Shown: positions 24,161-31,718, counted from the first letter of the stretch. The stretch is 64,000 bases of DNA from Kitasatospora sp. MAA19 (GCF_029894125.1 NZ_JARXYZ010000031.1:26953-90952); one strand, 5' to 3'. Translations and numbers: made by a program. The notes: a model not told the origin generated them from the letters alone.

Positions 24161-24796
24161 TCACGCCGCGGCGAGCTCGACCAACGTGCGCTCGGCGCGG
24201 TCGGCGTACTCCTGGGTGCTGAGGACGGCCTGGCAGTCGATGGTCGAGCACTCGCGCATGCCGTCGGGGCGGACGGTGACGGTCAGGAGCTGGCAGCGGG
24301 GGCAGACCTGCCGTCGGACCGGCGGCGCTATCGGGAGGCCGGTGGCACGGTTGAGGTGGCCGTGGAGTCGGCCGATCTCGTCGGCCATGTCGCGGGCGTA
24401 GGGGCGGGCGGCGGCGAAGTCGAGGTGGAGGGCGATCACCTTCACGGCGATGCTGACGGTGCGCTCCCACTCGTGGCCGGCAGGCCTGAGCCAGGCGGTC
24501 CAGTCGTTGGCTCGACGACGGTCCTCGAGGACGGTGTGCGCCCAGTCGGCGAGGAGGTCGAGGCCGGGGGTGTCGTCCTGGTCGCCGTACTCATCGTGAA
24601 CCGTCTCAACGGCGGTCGGGCCGATCAGGGAGAGCGTGCCCGGGTTGCACGGGAGGGGGGCGGTGCGGGTGGCGCCGGAGACGCGGGCCCCACGCCGGCC
24701 GGAGCCAGGGGCGAGGGCGAGGTGCGCGAGGGTGATCAGCTCGGGGAGCTGGCCGAGCTGGGTGCGGAGGCGGTCGACGATGGGGGCAGGGAGCAT
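24161..24796 (-). CDS. Hypothetical phage protein with C-terminal zinc ribbon
   Basis: 211 residues from ATG 24796 (AGGAGACC). Helical body with WERTVSIAVKVIALHLDFAA; then a zinc-ribbon-like CPRCQLLTVTVRPDGMRECS...DCQ at about 170-195. Proteins of this layout (helical body plus ribbon) are common, unnamed components of Streptomyces phages. It might bind nucleic acid. No catalytic motif seen. Confidence 0.75.
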   Translation of the reverse strand: MLPAPIVDRLRTQLGQLPELITLAHLALAPGSGRRGARVSGATRTAPLPCNPGTLSLIGPTAVETVHDEYGDQDDTPGLDLLADWAHTVLEDRRRANDWTAWLRPAGHEWERTVSIAVKVIALHLDFAAARPYARDMADEIGRLHGHLNRATGLPIAPPVRRQVCPRCQLLTVTVRPDGMRECSTIDCQAVLSTQEYADRAERTLVELAAA

Positions 24797-24831
24797 GTCC
24801 GGTCTCCTGGTGCGCTGTGCTGGTGGGTGGT

Positions 24832-24978
24832 TCAGCTGGTGGGCTGGTAGTCGGTGAGGCCACGAATCACGTCGTGGATGTGGCGGGACGGCGGGAGGGA
24901 CTCCCACTCATCGGGGTCGAGGTCGGCGAGCAGGGCTTCGTCCTCCCGGCCATCCCACTCGTCGTCGGGGCAGGTCAC
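24832..24978 (-). CDS. Small acidic phage protein
   Basis: 48 residues, GTG 24978 overlapping the upstream stop (GTGA). Reads MTCPDDEWDGREDEALLADL; strongly acidic, which might mimic DNA or bind a partner. Not recognised. Confidence 0.6.
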   Translation of the reverse strand: MTCPDDEWDGREDEALLADLDPDEWESLPPSRHIHDVIRGLTDYQPTS

Positions 24979-25502
24979 GGCGTCTCGGCAGCAGCCTGCA
25001 GGACAGCGAATATCTCCTGGCAGGTGACGCCGTGGTGGGCGGGCCACCGGCAGGTGGGACAGGGCGTCGGGCGGACTGGCGTGGTGGCTGCACCAGTGTC
25101 CTCGTTGAGGGCTTGGGTGATCTCCAGCCGCGCGACAGCGGCGGTGTTACAGGCGCGGTTAGAGGCCTCGTGAGCGCGCTCTATGTGCAGGGTGAGGGCT
25201 GCGATGCGGGCCTCGGCCTGATCGGCGCGGGCGCGCTCCTGGTTGTAGCCGTTGCCGTACTTGAGCCGTTCCGCGATCAGCGCCTCGATGGCGGGTGCGA
25301 TGTCCGGCCACGCGTCGCCGTGTCCGCCCCAGGGTTCGAGGAGGTCACGAGCGTGCTCCAGAATTACGGCGCGCTCCTGTGCGCCAGCCTGGGCCCTGTC
25401 CCGCTGCTCGGTGAGCTCGGCGACGCGCCGTCGGAGCTCGCCGAGCTCGTCCTCGGCGGCGCGGAGTTGCTGGGCGAGTTGCTGCTGGTAGTGGCTGGTC
25501 AT
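24975..25502 (-). CDS. Coiled-coil protein with Cys-rich end
   Basis: 175 residues, ATG 25502 overlapping the LuxR-like gene stop (ATGA). Residues 1-55 are a coiled coil (QQLRAAEDELGELRRRVAEL). The middle has WGGHGDAWPDIAPAIEALIA. The C-terminus has CPTCRWPAHHGVTC, a CxxC...HHxxxC metal site. This combination is frequent in small actinophage proteins; function unknown. Confidence 0.75.
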   Translation of the reverse strand: MTSHYQQQLAQQLRAAEDELGELRRRVAELTEQRDRAQAGAQERAVILEHARDLLEPWGGHGDAWPDIAPAIEALIAERLKYGNGYNQERARADQAEARIAALTLHIERAHEASNRACNTAAVARLEITQALNEDTGAATTPVRPTPCPTCRWPAHHGVTCQEIFAVLQAAAETP

Positions 25503-25741
25503 GCGGCGCTCCTGACTGGGCCGAGGGCGAGTTGGGCGGTGCGGTATGCGAGGACGACCGCCTGGGGGTTGGTGCGGGCGCGGAGCTTTCGACGGGCGCA
25601 GGAGAGGCGGCTGCTGACGGCGTCGTAGCTGATGCTGAGCTCGGCGGCGATTTCGGTGATGGTGTAGCCGTCGGCGAGGAGGGCGAGCGTGTCGATCTCG
25701 GCGGGGGTGAGGGGGGCGCCGGCGCGGGCGTAGACGGTCAC
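25499..25741 (-). CDS. Small LuxR/GerE-type HTH regulator
   Basis: 80 residues, GTG 25741 overlapping the previous stop (GTGA). LTPAEIDTLALLADGYTITE followed by IAAELSISYDAVSSRLSCARRKL is a clear GerE-type helix-turn-helix with little else, so it is a stand-alone DNA-binding unit. It could regulate early phage genes or use host promoters. Encoded within the accessory string. Confidence 0.85.
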   Translation of the reverse strand: MTVYARAGAPLTPAEIDTLALLADGYTITEIAAELSISYDAVSSRLSCARRKLRARTNPQAVVLAYRTAQLALGPVRSAA

Positions 25742-25911
25742 GGCTGTGGCTCCTCAAGTTGGGCGATGAGCTGGGCGAATTGGTCGTCGACGCGGGCTTG
25801 TTCGTCGTCGCCGCGGCGGTTGGTGCTGCTGCTGAGTACGGCGAGGAGGGTGGCTGCGAGGCCGGCGCCGAGGAGGGCGCCGGCCAGGACCAGCCACGGG
25901 GACACGGTCAC
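25738..25911 (-). CDS. Small membrane protein with one span
   Basis: 57 residues, GTG 25911 (GTGA overlap). One membrane segment WLVLAGALLGAGLAATLLAV at 6-25, then an acidic helical tail. A topology of N-out/C-in is likely. Function unknown; could be an exclusion or lysis helper protein. Confidence 0.65.
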   Translation of the reverse strand: MTVSPWLVLAGALLGAGLAATLLAVLSSSTNRRGDDEQARVDDQFAQLIAQLEEPQP

Positions 25912-26042
25912 GCGGTGCTGTCCGTGGGCTTGGCGCGAAGGATGGCGGCGAGGTCGGGGATCTCCATCTCCTCGATGCCGACCTCGGTCTCGATGCGTTC
26001 CAGGGCGGTCTCGATGACTCCGGTGAGCTGGGTGTGGTCCAC
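25908..26042 (-). CDS. Small acidic phage protein (start uncertain)
   Basis: 44 residues from GTG 26042 with GGAGACCACC directly upstream. An alternative GTG at 26117 (GTGA overlap with the previous stop, 69 residues) would include a 9-bp hairpin (GCCGCCCGC / GCGGGCGGC) in its coding part, which looks like intergenic DNA. Sequence VIETALERIETEVGIEEMEI is a single acidic helix. Confidence 0.55.
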   Translation of the reverse strand: MDHTQLTGVIETALERIETEVGIEEMEIPDLAAILRAKPTDSTA

Positions 26043-26113
26043 GGTGGTCTCCGGTGGTTGGGCCGCCCGCGGGTTGCGGGCGGCGTTGACGGGCGTCAGC
26101 GGAGCGCGGGCGG

Positions 26114-26464
26114 TCACAGCAGGGACAGCTGCATGTCGCTGGCGTTGGCCTGGTTTGCGGACTCGGGGACGGCACCGGTGTGGCAGTCGCACACGCAGCT
26201 GGCCCAGTAGCAGGACCGGTCAGCGAGCCACACGGGGACGTTGCCAGCCAACGGCGTGCCGCTGGTTCCGCACAGGTAGGTCTCCGGCTCCGGGTGTGTG
26301 GGGATGGGGCCGCGGCAGGCGGTGTGCCGGCCGGTGGCACATTGGCCGGTACGGGTCCACTGGCAGAGACAGCGGGTCCAGTAGTCGGGGGTGTCGACGT
26401 GGCAGGCGCGCATTTGGCGGGTCCACGCGTGGTGGCGGATCCAAGTGGCGTCAGTTTCGATCAC
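26114..26464 (-). CDS. Cys-rich DUF6248-like phage protein
   Basis: 116 residues, GTG 26464. Eight Cys and several His/Trp occur in a characteristic order: WIRHHAW, RACHVDTPDYWTRCLCQW, GQCATGRHTACRG, then WLADRSCYWASCVCDCH. From memory this resembles DUF6248 proteins of Streptomyces and their phages, whose function is unknown; metal binding is likely. It follows the 55-residue gene by two bases. Confidence 0.7.
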   Translation of the reverse strand: MIETDATWIRHHAWTRQMRACHVDTPDYWTRCLCQWTRTGQCATGRHTACRGPIPTHPEPETYLCGTSGTPLAGNVPVWLADRSCYWASCVCDCHTGAVPESANQANASDMQLSLL

Positions 26465-26466
26465 GG

Positions 26467-26634
26467 CTACTCGCCGTCGGGGTCGAGGAGCTGGAGGCCG
26501 AGGCCGACGCGGTGTTCGTCGCTGAGGATGAGGGCGACGGGCCGGCCGTCGTCGGTGAGGCAGCAGACGATGGTGTCGGCGCCGGGGGTGGTGGGGAGGA
26601 TGGTGCGGTCCCAGCGGATGGTGATGGGGTTCAT
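26467..26634 (-). CDS. Small phage protein
   Basis: 55 residues, ATG 26634. Reads MNPITIRWDRTILPTTPGAD, with DDGRPVALILSDEHR; a small beta-rich protein. The stop lies two bases before the start of the Cys-rich gene. No family recognised. Confidence 0.6.
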   Translation of the reverse strand: MNPITIRWDRTILPTTPGADTIVCCLTDDGRPVALILSDEHRVGLGLQLLDPDGE

Positions 26635-26643
26635 GGCGGGTCC

Positions 26644-27012
26644 TCAGCTGGTCGTGTCGCGGGCGGCGTCGAGGATGTCGGCGGCGGCGTCCAGGCCGTC
26701 CGTCTGGTGGGCGGGGACGGTGGCCTGCCGGAGCACCTCGGCGGCCTCGGTGAGCGTGCGGTCGCGGACGGCGGCGAGGTCGGCGCGGAGCCGGTCGATC
26801 TCGGGCTGCACCACGGCGAGCACGGCGGCAGCGATGGCGTCGATGTCGCCGTACACGCTGGTGATGACGTCGTGGTGCAGTACGGCGGCCTGGATGGGGT
26901 GCTGGTCGTCGCACTCGCGCTCGGTGAGGTCGCAGCCGTCGCAGTCGTAGGCGGCGGTGCGGAGGGAGGCGGCGATGCGGTCGCGGAGGCTGGGCGGCGG
27001 GGTGTCGGTCAC
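26644..27012 (-). CDS. Hypothetical phage protein, CxxC near N-terminus
   Basis: 122 residues, GTG 27012 (GTGA overlap). LRDRIAASLRTAAYDCDGCDLTERECDDQHP is split here as LRDRIAASLRTAAYDCDGCD and LTERECDDQHP, giving three closely spaced Cys and a His. The rest is helical (VLAVVQPEIDRLRADLAAVR). Such short proteins with a CDGCD start and a coiled coil are common in Streptomyces phages; function is unknown. Confidence 0.7.
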   Translation of the reverse strand: MTDTPPPSLRDRIAASLRTAAYDCDGCDLTERECDDQHPIQAAVLHHDVITSVYGDIDAIAAAVLAVVQPEIDRLRADLAAVRDRTLTEAAEVLRQATVPAHQTDGLDAAADILDAARDTTS

Positions 27013-27206
27013 CGGTCGCCCCCGGTGGGCTGGGTGCACGCCGTGGTGGTGGCGCCGCCGTACACGTAACCGCGGTTGTCGAGGACGGCGTCGCCGCAGC
27101 TGGCGCAGGTCCAGCGGCTGACAGCGGTGATGGCGGCGGGCGGGTCCCATTCGAGCTGGTGGGTGTCGATGATGGGGGTGCTGGGCGGGGTCGGCAGGCT
27201 GAGCAT
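27009..27206 (-). CDS. Small zinc-finger-like phage protein
   Basis: 65 residues, ATG 27206 with GGAGACC. Has WTCASCGDAVLDNRGYVY, a single CxxC, and a later ACTQP. Probably a small beta-ribbon. Coupled to the next gene by GTGA. Confidence 0.65.
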   Translation of the reverse strand: MLSLPTPPSTPIIDTHQLEWDPPAAITAVSRWTCASCGDAVLDNRGYVYGGATTTACTQPTGGDR

Positions 27207-27267
27207 CTGGTCTCCGTGGTGGGTGTGTGTGGCGGGCGGCCGGTGGGTGCCGGCCGCCCGGGGCGGG

Positions 27268-28002
27268 TCAGCTGTCCGTGCGGCCGGTCCAGTGGCACCA
27301 GTGGCAGCCCTTGCCGGAGCAGTCGGTGCAACGGGCCTCGTCGTCCGCGTCGTCGTCCTCGGGCTCCTCCGCGTAGCACTCCTGGCAGTCGTCGGCCGAC
27401 TGGGCCTGGTGGTCGGGGCAGATGCGGGCCCAGGTGGCGTACGGGTCGTCCGGGGCGGCCTCTGCGTCCACGTTCTCCCTGGCGGCCTCGTTGGCGACGT
27501 CGACTGCGCAGTCGTAGACGTAGAACGCCTCCCCGTTGTCGCCGTCATCGCCAAAGGCGCCCCACTCGGTGCGGCCGTCGGCCTTGGAGCACTCGGCGAT
27601 GGGGTCGCCGGTGACGTCTTCGCGGGGGGTGTTGCCGTGCTTGCACATCGTGGTCACGAGGTTCTCCAGGGCGGGGCGCTGGCTGTCTTCGGCCTTGGCG
27701 AGTTCGGGGTAGGCGCGGCGGATCAGGTCGGCGGCCAAGGTGAGGCGGTCGCGGGTCTCGGTGTCGCCGAACTGGTCGGCCCAGCCGTCGATGTAGTCGG
27801 TGCCGCGTCGTTCCATCTCGGTGCGGACGAGGTCGCGGATCTGCTTGGGGGAAAGGCTGTTGGTGATGGACGGGATCCGGTCCATCGGGATGTGGCGCTG
27901 GGAGGAGGCGAGGTAGCTGGCCAGGTCGCCGATGGAGACGCGGCGGGTGATGCGCAGGTCGATCCGGTAGACGCCGTCCTCGCTCATGGTGGCGGTGGGC
28001 AT
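27268..28002 (-). CDS. Hypothetical phage protein under RHH operator control
   Basis: 244 residues, ATG 28002 with GGAGGAACAA. The N-terminal part (VYRIDLRITRRVSIGDLASY, then ITNSLSPKQIRDLVRTEMER) is alpha/beta and may be a dimerising or DNA-binding unit. The C-terminus is acidic and ends in a Cys/His-rich cluster with CPDH, CQEC, CTDC and CHWCHW, probably one or two zinc sites. It is divergent from the RHH gene across the palindromic operator region at 28021-28072, so it is likely a target of that regulator. Confidence 0.7.
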   Translation of the reverse strand: MPTATMSEDGVYRIDLRITRRVSIGDLASYLASSQRHIPMDRIPSITNSLSPKQIRDLVRTEMERRGTDYIDGWADQFGDTETRDRLTLAADLIRRAYPELAKAEDSQRPALENLVTTMCKHGNTPREDVTGDPIAECSKADGRTEWGAFGDDGDNGEAFYVYDCAVDVANEAARENVDAEAAPDDPYATWARICPDHQAQSADDCQECYAEEPEDDDADDEARCTDCSGKGCHWCHWTGRTDS

Positions 28003-28020
28003 TTGTTCCTCCAGTTCACG

Positions 28021-28072
28021 GGTGGCTTGCCACCCATAGATTGACACAAGACTGGACGGGTGGCAAGCCACC
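28021..28072. promoter_or_regulatory. Paired palindromic operators between divergent genes
   Basis: GGTGGCTTGCCACCC (28021-28035) and GGGTGGCAAGCCACC (28058-28072) are perfect 15-bp inverted copies. Each copy is itself a dyad (GGTGGC-TT-GCCACC). Between them is TTGACA (28041-28046), a consensus -35, and on the minus strand TATGGG, a -10-like hexamer. Likely binding site for the RHH protein encoded 16 bases further right. Confidence 0.75.
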
Positions 28073-28087
28073 TGGGAGGATCGACCC

Positions 28088-28279
28088 ATGGCCAACATGC
28101 ACAAGCACAAGCAACGCGTCATCCGCGGCATCGACGACGACCTCACCGCCCAGTTCGACGCCGCCGCGAAGGCCGCCGGCAGCGACCGCTCCGCCATCAC
28201 CCGCCAGCTCTGGGAGTGGTACGCCGGCCGACCTGGCGCCGATCTCCCCGAGCGCCCCGAGGCGCCGCCGCAGCCCTGA
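28088..28279 (+). CDS. Ribbon-helix-helix (Arc/CopG-like) regulator
   Basis: 63 residues, ATG 28088 after GGGAGG. KQRVIRGIDDDLTAQFDAAA followed by KAAGSDRSAITRQLWEWYAG is a clear RHH fold: a short beta strand, then two helices, with Ser-Ala-Ile-Thr at the start of helix B. A Pro-rich tail follows. RHH dimers bind short dyads, and two perfect dyads lie immediately upstream, so negative autoregulation and control of the divergent gene is the natural reading. Confidence 0.85.
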   Translation: MANMHKHKQRVIRGIDDDLTAQFDAAAKAAGSDRSAITRQLWEWYAGRPGADLPERPEAPPQP

Positions 28280-28431
28280 CCCGTCCCACCCCGTAGCCGC
28301 CGGCCGACGCCGCGCGGCGCTTCGTGCTGCCCTGACACGGTGTCGGTTGACTGCTGGTGCATGGCGGGTCCTCCGGTCCGTGCGGGGCTGTGGGGGCGCT
28401 GGTGGTCCGGTCCTGGCCGCGCACGGGGCCG

Positions 28432-29442
28432 TCAGAGCTCGTTGAGGATGATCCGACCGAGCTGGGTGACGAACCGTGCGCGGTCCGGGTCGGGCATGTT
28501 GGTGGCGAAAGCGAAGTGGACGCGCACGAACGGGCTGTCGTCGGCATCGAGGGTGAGGGTGCCGTCGTAGGGAGTGAGGCCGGCGTCGGCCATGTCGGCG
28601 GCCCAGCCGGTGAGGGCGGGCGTCTGCGGGCCGCTGGGGGCGGGCTGGGCGCGGAGCACGTCGCAGATGGCGCGGGTGACCTTGCCGATGGCGTCGTCGT
28701 AGCCGACGGCCTGGTGGTAGTCCTCGGGGTCGAGCTGCTCGTATCGGGCGCGCCGCTGGTCGTCGGTCTCTTCGGGGGCGAGGGCCACGACGGCGTTGAT
28801 GGCGGCCTGGAGCTGCTTGGCGGTCTCGTTGGCGTAGTCGCGCCCGAACTCGGCGATGTCGAGGAGCTGGTGTGTGGCGCGGGCGCGGCGGCGGGCGGAG
28901 TGCCAGGCGGTGAGGTAGCGCTGCATGCGGGCCTCGCGGCGGAGGCTGACGCGTCGGTTGCCTCGGACGGCGCGCGGGGCGGAGCGGACCTCCTCGGCTT
29001 CCCATGCGGTGAGGGGGCGGGTTTCGGCGGCGTCGATGAGGGTCTCGACGTTGGCGAGTCGGGCGGGCGCGTCGTCGGCGGCCAGCTCGGCCTCCAGTTC
29101 CCGGACCCGGGCGAGCAGAGCGTCGTTCTGTCGGCTCAGACCGTCGATGACGGTGATGGTGTCGGCGTCGCCGCGCTGACCGGCGTGGTTGAGCACGGAC
29201 TCGGTGGCTCGCCAGTCCAGGCCGTCGGGAGTGGGCGCGTCGGTGGGCTGCCATTCGCCGTCGCGGTACGCCTCGGTGAGGCCGATGGTGCGGCGGTAGC
29301 GGATGGTGGTGTTGGCGGCGTCCCGGCCCTGGTGCCAGTTGTCGCGGTGACCTCGGGGCAGTTCGCACCTGAGGAGCAGGAACCAGTGGGTGGACGGGCA
29401 GCGGGTCTGGTCGCTGACGGCGGTCTGGGGCTGGGTGCTCAT
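28432..29442 (-). CDS. Large hypothetical phage protein with central coiled coil
   Basis: 336 residues, ATG 29442. The N-terminus has CPSTHWFLLLRCELPRGHRD, a Cys/His pair seen in many small actinophage proteins. Residues 110-145 are coiled coil (LLARVRELEAELAADDAPAR). A basic segment (RGNRRVSLRREARMQRYLTA) and a final domain ending VTQLGRIILNEL follow. Possibly a nucleic-acid-binding accessory protein. I do not recognise a family. Confidence 0.75.
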   Translation of the reverse strand: MSTQPQTAVSDQTRCPSTHWFLLLRCELPRGHRDNWHQGRDAANTTIRYRRTIGLTEAYRDGEWQPTDAPTPDGLDWRATESVLNHAGQRGDADTITVIDGLSRQNDALLARVRELEAELAADDAPARLANVETLIDAAETRPLTAWEAEEVRSAPRAVRGNRRVSLRREARMQRYLTAWHSARRRARATHQLLDIAEFGRDYANETAKQLQAAINAVVALAPEETDDQRRARYEQLDPEDYHQAVGYDDAIGKVTRAICDVLRAQPAPSGPQTPALTGWAADMADAGLTPYDGTLTLDADDSPFVRVHFAFATNMPDPDRARFVTQLGRIILNEL

Positions 29443-29454
29443 CGGGTGGTCTCC

Positions 29455-29787
29455 TCAGACGGCGGGCTGGGTGGTGAACTTGGCCTCGGCGTGCGCGGTC
29501 AGCGCATCCACGTCGATCCCGATGGCGACCGCGTCGACGTACGCGGCCTCATGCGCGTCGCCCATCTCCAGCTCCTCGCTGATGTCGTCGAGCAACACCG
29601 AGAGGTCGGCCGCTGGCATCACGCCGGCGAGCGCCCCGAGAAGGCGGTGCGCCCACCAGGCGTTGACGGCCGCGTCGGCATGGGCGCCGGTGGTGCCGCG
29701 CGGGCCGCGGGCGATGCCGACGCTGTGCGCGATGGTCTGACGGAGGAAGATCTCGTGTCGGGCGCGGGTGATGTCGGGGGTGGTCAC
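29455..29787 (-). CDS. Hypothetical helical phage protein
   Basis: 110 residues from GTG 29787 (GAGGAGACC upstream). Helical, acidic in the second half (ADLSVLLDDISEELEMGDAH). Starts TTPDITRARHEIFLRQTIAH. 12 bases separate it from the next gene. No known motif. Confidence 0.7.
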   Translation of the reverse strand: MTTPDITRARHEIFLRQTIAHSVGIARGPRGTTGAHADAAVNAWWAHRLLGALAGVMPAADLSVLLDDISEELEMGDAHEAAYVDAVAIGIDVDALTAHAEAKFTTQPAV

Positions 29788-29797
29788 GGTGGTCTCC

Positions 29798-30091
29798 TCA
29801 GGCGGCGGGGCGGTCGGTGGTCTGGTGGGTGCACTCGCCGAGGACGCAGGCCCGAACGGAGCGCCAGGTATCGGGGCTGACGAGGCGGTAGCGGACGCCG
29901 CGGCGGTACTCGCGGTCGCGGTCGCGCCGACTGGCGGTGAAGTGGATGGCGGCATCCTCGGGGGTGGTGGCGCGGGTGCCGTGGATGGATCCGGTGGCAC
30001 ATCCGTTGGCGGTGTAGCGAACCCATCGGCAGGCCGCGAGGGGGTGGTTGGCGCCGTCGAGGGTGACGAACAGCAGCAGGATGTCGGGCAT
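29798..30091 (-). CDS. Hypothetical phage protein
   Basis: 97 residues, ATG 30091. Alternating strands at the N-terminus (MPDILLLFVTLDGANHPLAA), followed by a basic middle (SRRDRDREYRRGVRYRL) and three Cys spread through the chain. Could bind nucleic acid. Follows the rep-like gene by 14 bases. Confidence 0.7.
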   Translation of the reverse strand: MPDILLLFVTLDGANHPLAACRWVRYTANGCATGSIHGTRATTPEDAAIHFTASRRDRDREYRRGVRYRLVSPDTWRSVRACVLGECTHQTTDRPAA

Positions 30092-30105
30092 CGTGGTGGC
30101 TCCGT

Positions 30106-30921
30106 TCAGGCAGCTGCGGGGGTGCAGTGGGCGTGGTGGTTCGGCCGGCCGGGGCGGGGGACCATGTGCCGACCGCAGACGGCGCAGGGGATCCAGTTCG
30201 GCGGCGTGGGCTTCTCGGCTGATTGATCGTTTTCGGGGCGCTCGCCCGCGCAGACCTGTGGCTGAGGTTGGTGATCAGCCATGTCGTGGTGGTGGAGTGG
30301 GTCCCTACCGTAGGTAGGTGTACTGGTAGGGGCCGCTACGGACGCTGTCCGGACAGCGTCCACAGACGCTGTCCGGGGGCGTCCATGGACGCTTTCCGAA
30401 TCCTCGGATGGCGTCCACGGACGCTGTCCGGAAACCCCGCTGTGGACGCTGTCCGGAAGGCAGTCCACGGACGCTGTCCGGACAGCGTCCACAGACGCTG
30501 TCCCAGCTTCAAGGACGGCTTCCATCTCCCGGGCCTTCTTCGCCGCATACGCCCGCTTCTGCCGCGTCTCCGTGAACAGCGGCATGTGCGCGGCCCAGTC
30601 CAGGCGTTGGCCGGTCGGCATCAGCAGCCGATACACCTGCGAGGCGTTCGGCCGACGGCGTCGCTCCAGGATTCCCACCGCCACCAGCACCGCCACGGCC
30701 CGCGTCACGGCTTCCTTCGTGCAGCCGCACAGCACCGACAGAGTCTCCCGAGACGGCCACGCGTTGTCGCCGTCCGCATCCGCGTAGGTGGCGATCCAGT
30801 GCCCGACCTGCGCCACCCGAGCTTGCTCCCGCTCTGCAACGCGCAGGGTCTCGGCGCGGAGCGCGTTGATCCACGCGTTCCGCACGGACTGCGTGCGCTC
30901 GGCGGGTCGGTCAGTGGCCAC
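30106..30921 (-). CDS. Replication initiator-like protein with internal origin repeats
   Basis: 271 residues, GTG 30921. Residues 35-105 form a winged helix of the HTH_36/phage replication-initiator kind (WPSRETLSVLCGCTKEAVTR, then AVAVLVAVGILERRRRPNAS). The middle (about 140-195) is a repetitive TASVDAVRTASV-type linker encoded by the iteron array at 30341-30503. The C-terminus has CAVCGRHMVPRPGRPNHHAHC split by length into CAVCGRHMV and NHHAHC, a zinc finger. The layout (N-terminal DNA-binding domain, iterons in the gene's own middle) is that of lambda O and related initiators. No helicase gene is seen nearby, so host helicase recruitment is likely. Confidence 0.75.
   Translation of the reverse strand: MATDRPAERTQSVRNAWINALRAETLRVAEREQARVAQVGHWIATYADADGDNAWPSRETLSVLCGCTKEAVTRAVAVLVAVGILERRRRPNASQVYRLLMPTGQRLDWAAHMPLFTETRQKRAYAAKKAREMEAVLEAGTASVDAVRTASVDCLPDSVHSGVSGQRPWTPSEDSESVHGRPRTASVDAVRTASVAAPTSTPTYGRDPLHHHDMADHQPQPQVCAGERPENDQSAEKPTPPNWIPCAVCGRHMVPRPGRPNHHAHCTPAAA
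30341..30503. repeat. Iteron array, candidate phage replication origin
   Basis: GACGCTGTCC occurs at 30341, 30365, 30420, 30445, 30470 and 30494, with a one-base variant (GACGCTTTCC) at 30388. Start-to-start spacing is 24, 23, 32, 25, 25 and 24 bases. Inverted copies (GGACAGCGTC) abut the first and fifth exact copies at 30351 and 30480. The first and last 34 bases (30341-30374, 30470-30503) are identical. All lies within the rep-like gene. Confidence 0.8.
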
Positions 30922-30960
30922 GGGGCGGGCTCCCAGGTTCGGGGTGGTGAGGGTTGGTGG

Positions 30961-30994
30961 CCTGGGGCGGGGGACGGTGCCGCCCCGCCCCAGG
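30961..30994 (-). terminator. GC-rich hairpin between genes
   Basis: Arms CCTGGGGCGGGG (30961-30972) and CCCCGCCCCAGG (30983-30994), 10-base loop, no clear T-run. Lies between the 90-residue gene and the rep-like gene; could be a terminator or pause site. Confidence 0.5.
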
Positions 30995-31005
30995 CAGTCA
31001 GCGGG

Positions 31006-31278
31006 TCAGGCCGCGAGTTGTGCGGCCCAGGTGTCGAGCTGCCCGGTTCGTTCGGCAGCTCGGCCGACACAGGCACCGCACCAGGACAGGCCGTCAGGCG
31101 GCGCGGACGGCATCGGGTCGATCAGGACGGTCGTGGAGTGGGTGACGTCGTAGCCGCCCGTTCCGCAGTAGGCCTGACGGCCCGGGTACTTGCCGTCCTC
31201 GCGCATGATGTGCAGGCGGCGGACCTGCTTGGCGCGGCGGTCGGATCCGGTGTGGTAGCCGCGGTAGAACGCCCTCAC
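31006..31278 (-). CDS. Small Cys-containing phage protein
   Basis: 90 residues, GTG 31278 (GTGA overlap). Basic N-terminus (MRAFYRGYHTGSDRRAKQVR), then YCGTGGYDVTHSTTVLI and SWCGACVGRA; the isolated CG and CGAC could share a metal. It precedes the rep-like gene. Function unknown. Confidence 0.7.
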   Translation of the reverse strand: MRAFYRGYHTGSDRRAKQVRRLHIMREDGKYPGRQAYCGTGGYDVTHSTTVLIDPMPSAPPDGLSWCGACVGRAAERTGQLDTWAAQLAA

Positions 31279-31718
31279 GCCGCCACCCCCACCCGGCCGC
31301 GCAGTCGGTATACGGTGCGCTCGTTGAGGCCGGTCCGAATCGCAATCTCCCGCGGCCCGAACCCGGACCGGGCCAGGTGCTCGACCGTCCGCCGCTGCTC
31401 GTCCTCAAACAGCTCCTCGACGTCGATGCCGCCGTAGCAGGCCTCGGCGATGTCGCGCAGGGTTCGGGTGGCGCTGGTGGGCCGGGTTCGACGGCCGTGC
31501 TCGTCCCAGGTCAGGTACCGCAGCACGTCGCACAGTCGGGCGTCCGGGTCGACCAGGCCGGCCAGGACCACGATCAGCGCGTCCCGTTCGGCGTCGTCGA
31601 GTTGGACCAGGGCGTGCCGGATCTCGTCCGGACCGCCGTCGCCGTGGACGACGCACGCGAGACCGGCAGCGAGAGGCAGCAGCCGCTGGGCGAGGTCGCC
31701 GCGCTCCTCGGGGGTCAC
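31275..31718 (-). CDS. Hypothetical regulator with C-terminal HTH
   Basis: 147 residues from GTG 31718 (GTGA overlap with the exonuclease stop). The C-terminal 40 residues (RRTVEHLARSGFGPREIAIR, TGLNERTVYRLRGR) are a sigma-70 region 4-like helix-turn-helix. The N-terminal domain is helical and acidic with LVDPDARLCDVLRYLTWDEH. This could be a small transcription regulator. Encoded between the exonuclease and the rep-like gene. Confidence 0.75.
   Translation of the reverse strand: MTPEERGDLAQRLLPLAAGLACVVHGDGGPDEIRHALVQLDDAERDALIVVLAGLVDPDARLCDVLRYLTWDEHGRRTRPTSATRTLRDIAEACYGGIDVEELFEDEQRRTVEHLARSGFGPREIAIRTGLNERTVYRLRGRVGVAA

Noticed and set aside
27268..28362. Upstream extension of the 244-residue gene to an ATG at 28362 with a good GGAGG signal
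   Set aside because: It would run through the palindromic operators and antisense through the RHH gene; the extra 120 residues are low-quality sequence. The ATG at 28002 with its own strong signal is preferred.
30341..30503. Repeat array considered as a CRISPR
   Set aside because: Units are only 10 bases, gaps 13-22 bases, some copies are inverted, and all lies in a coding frame. Iterons fit better.
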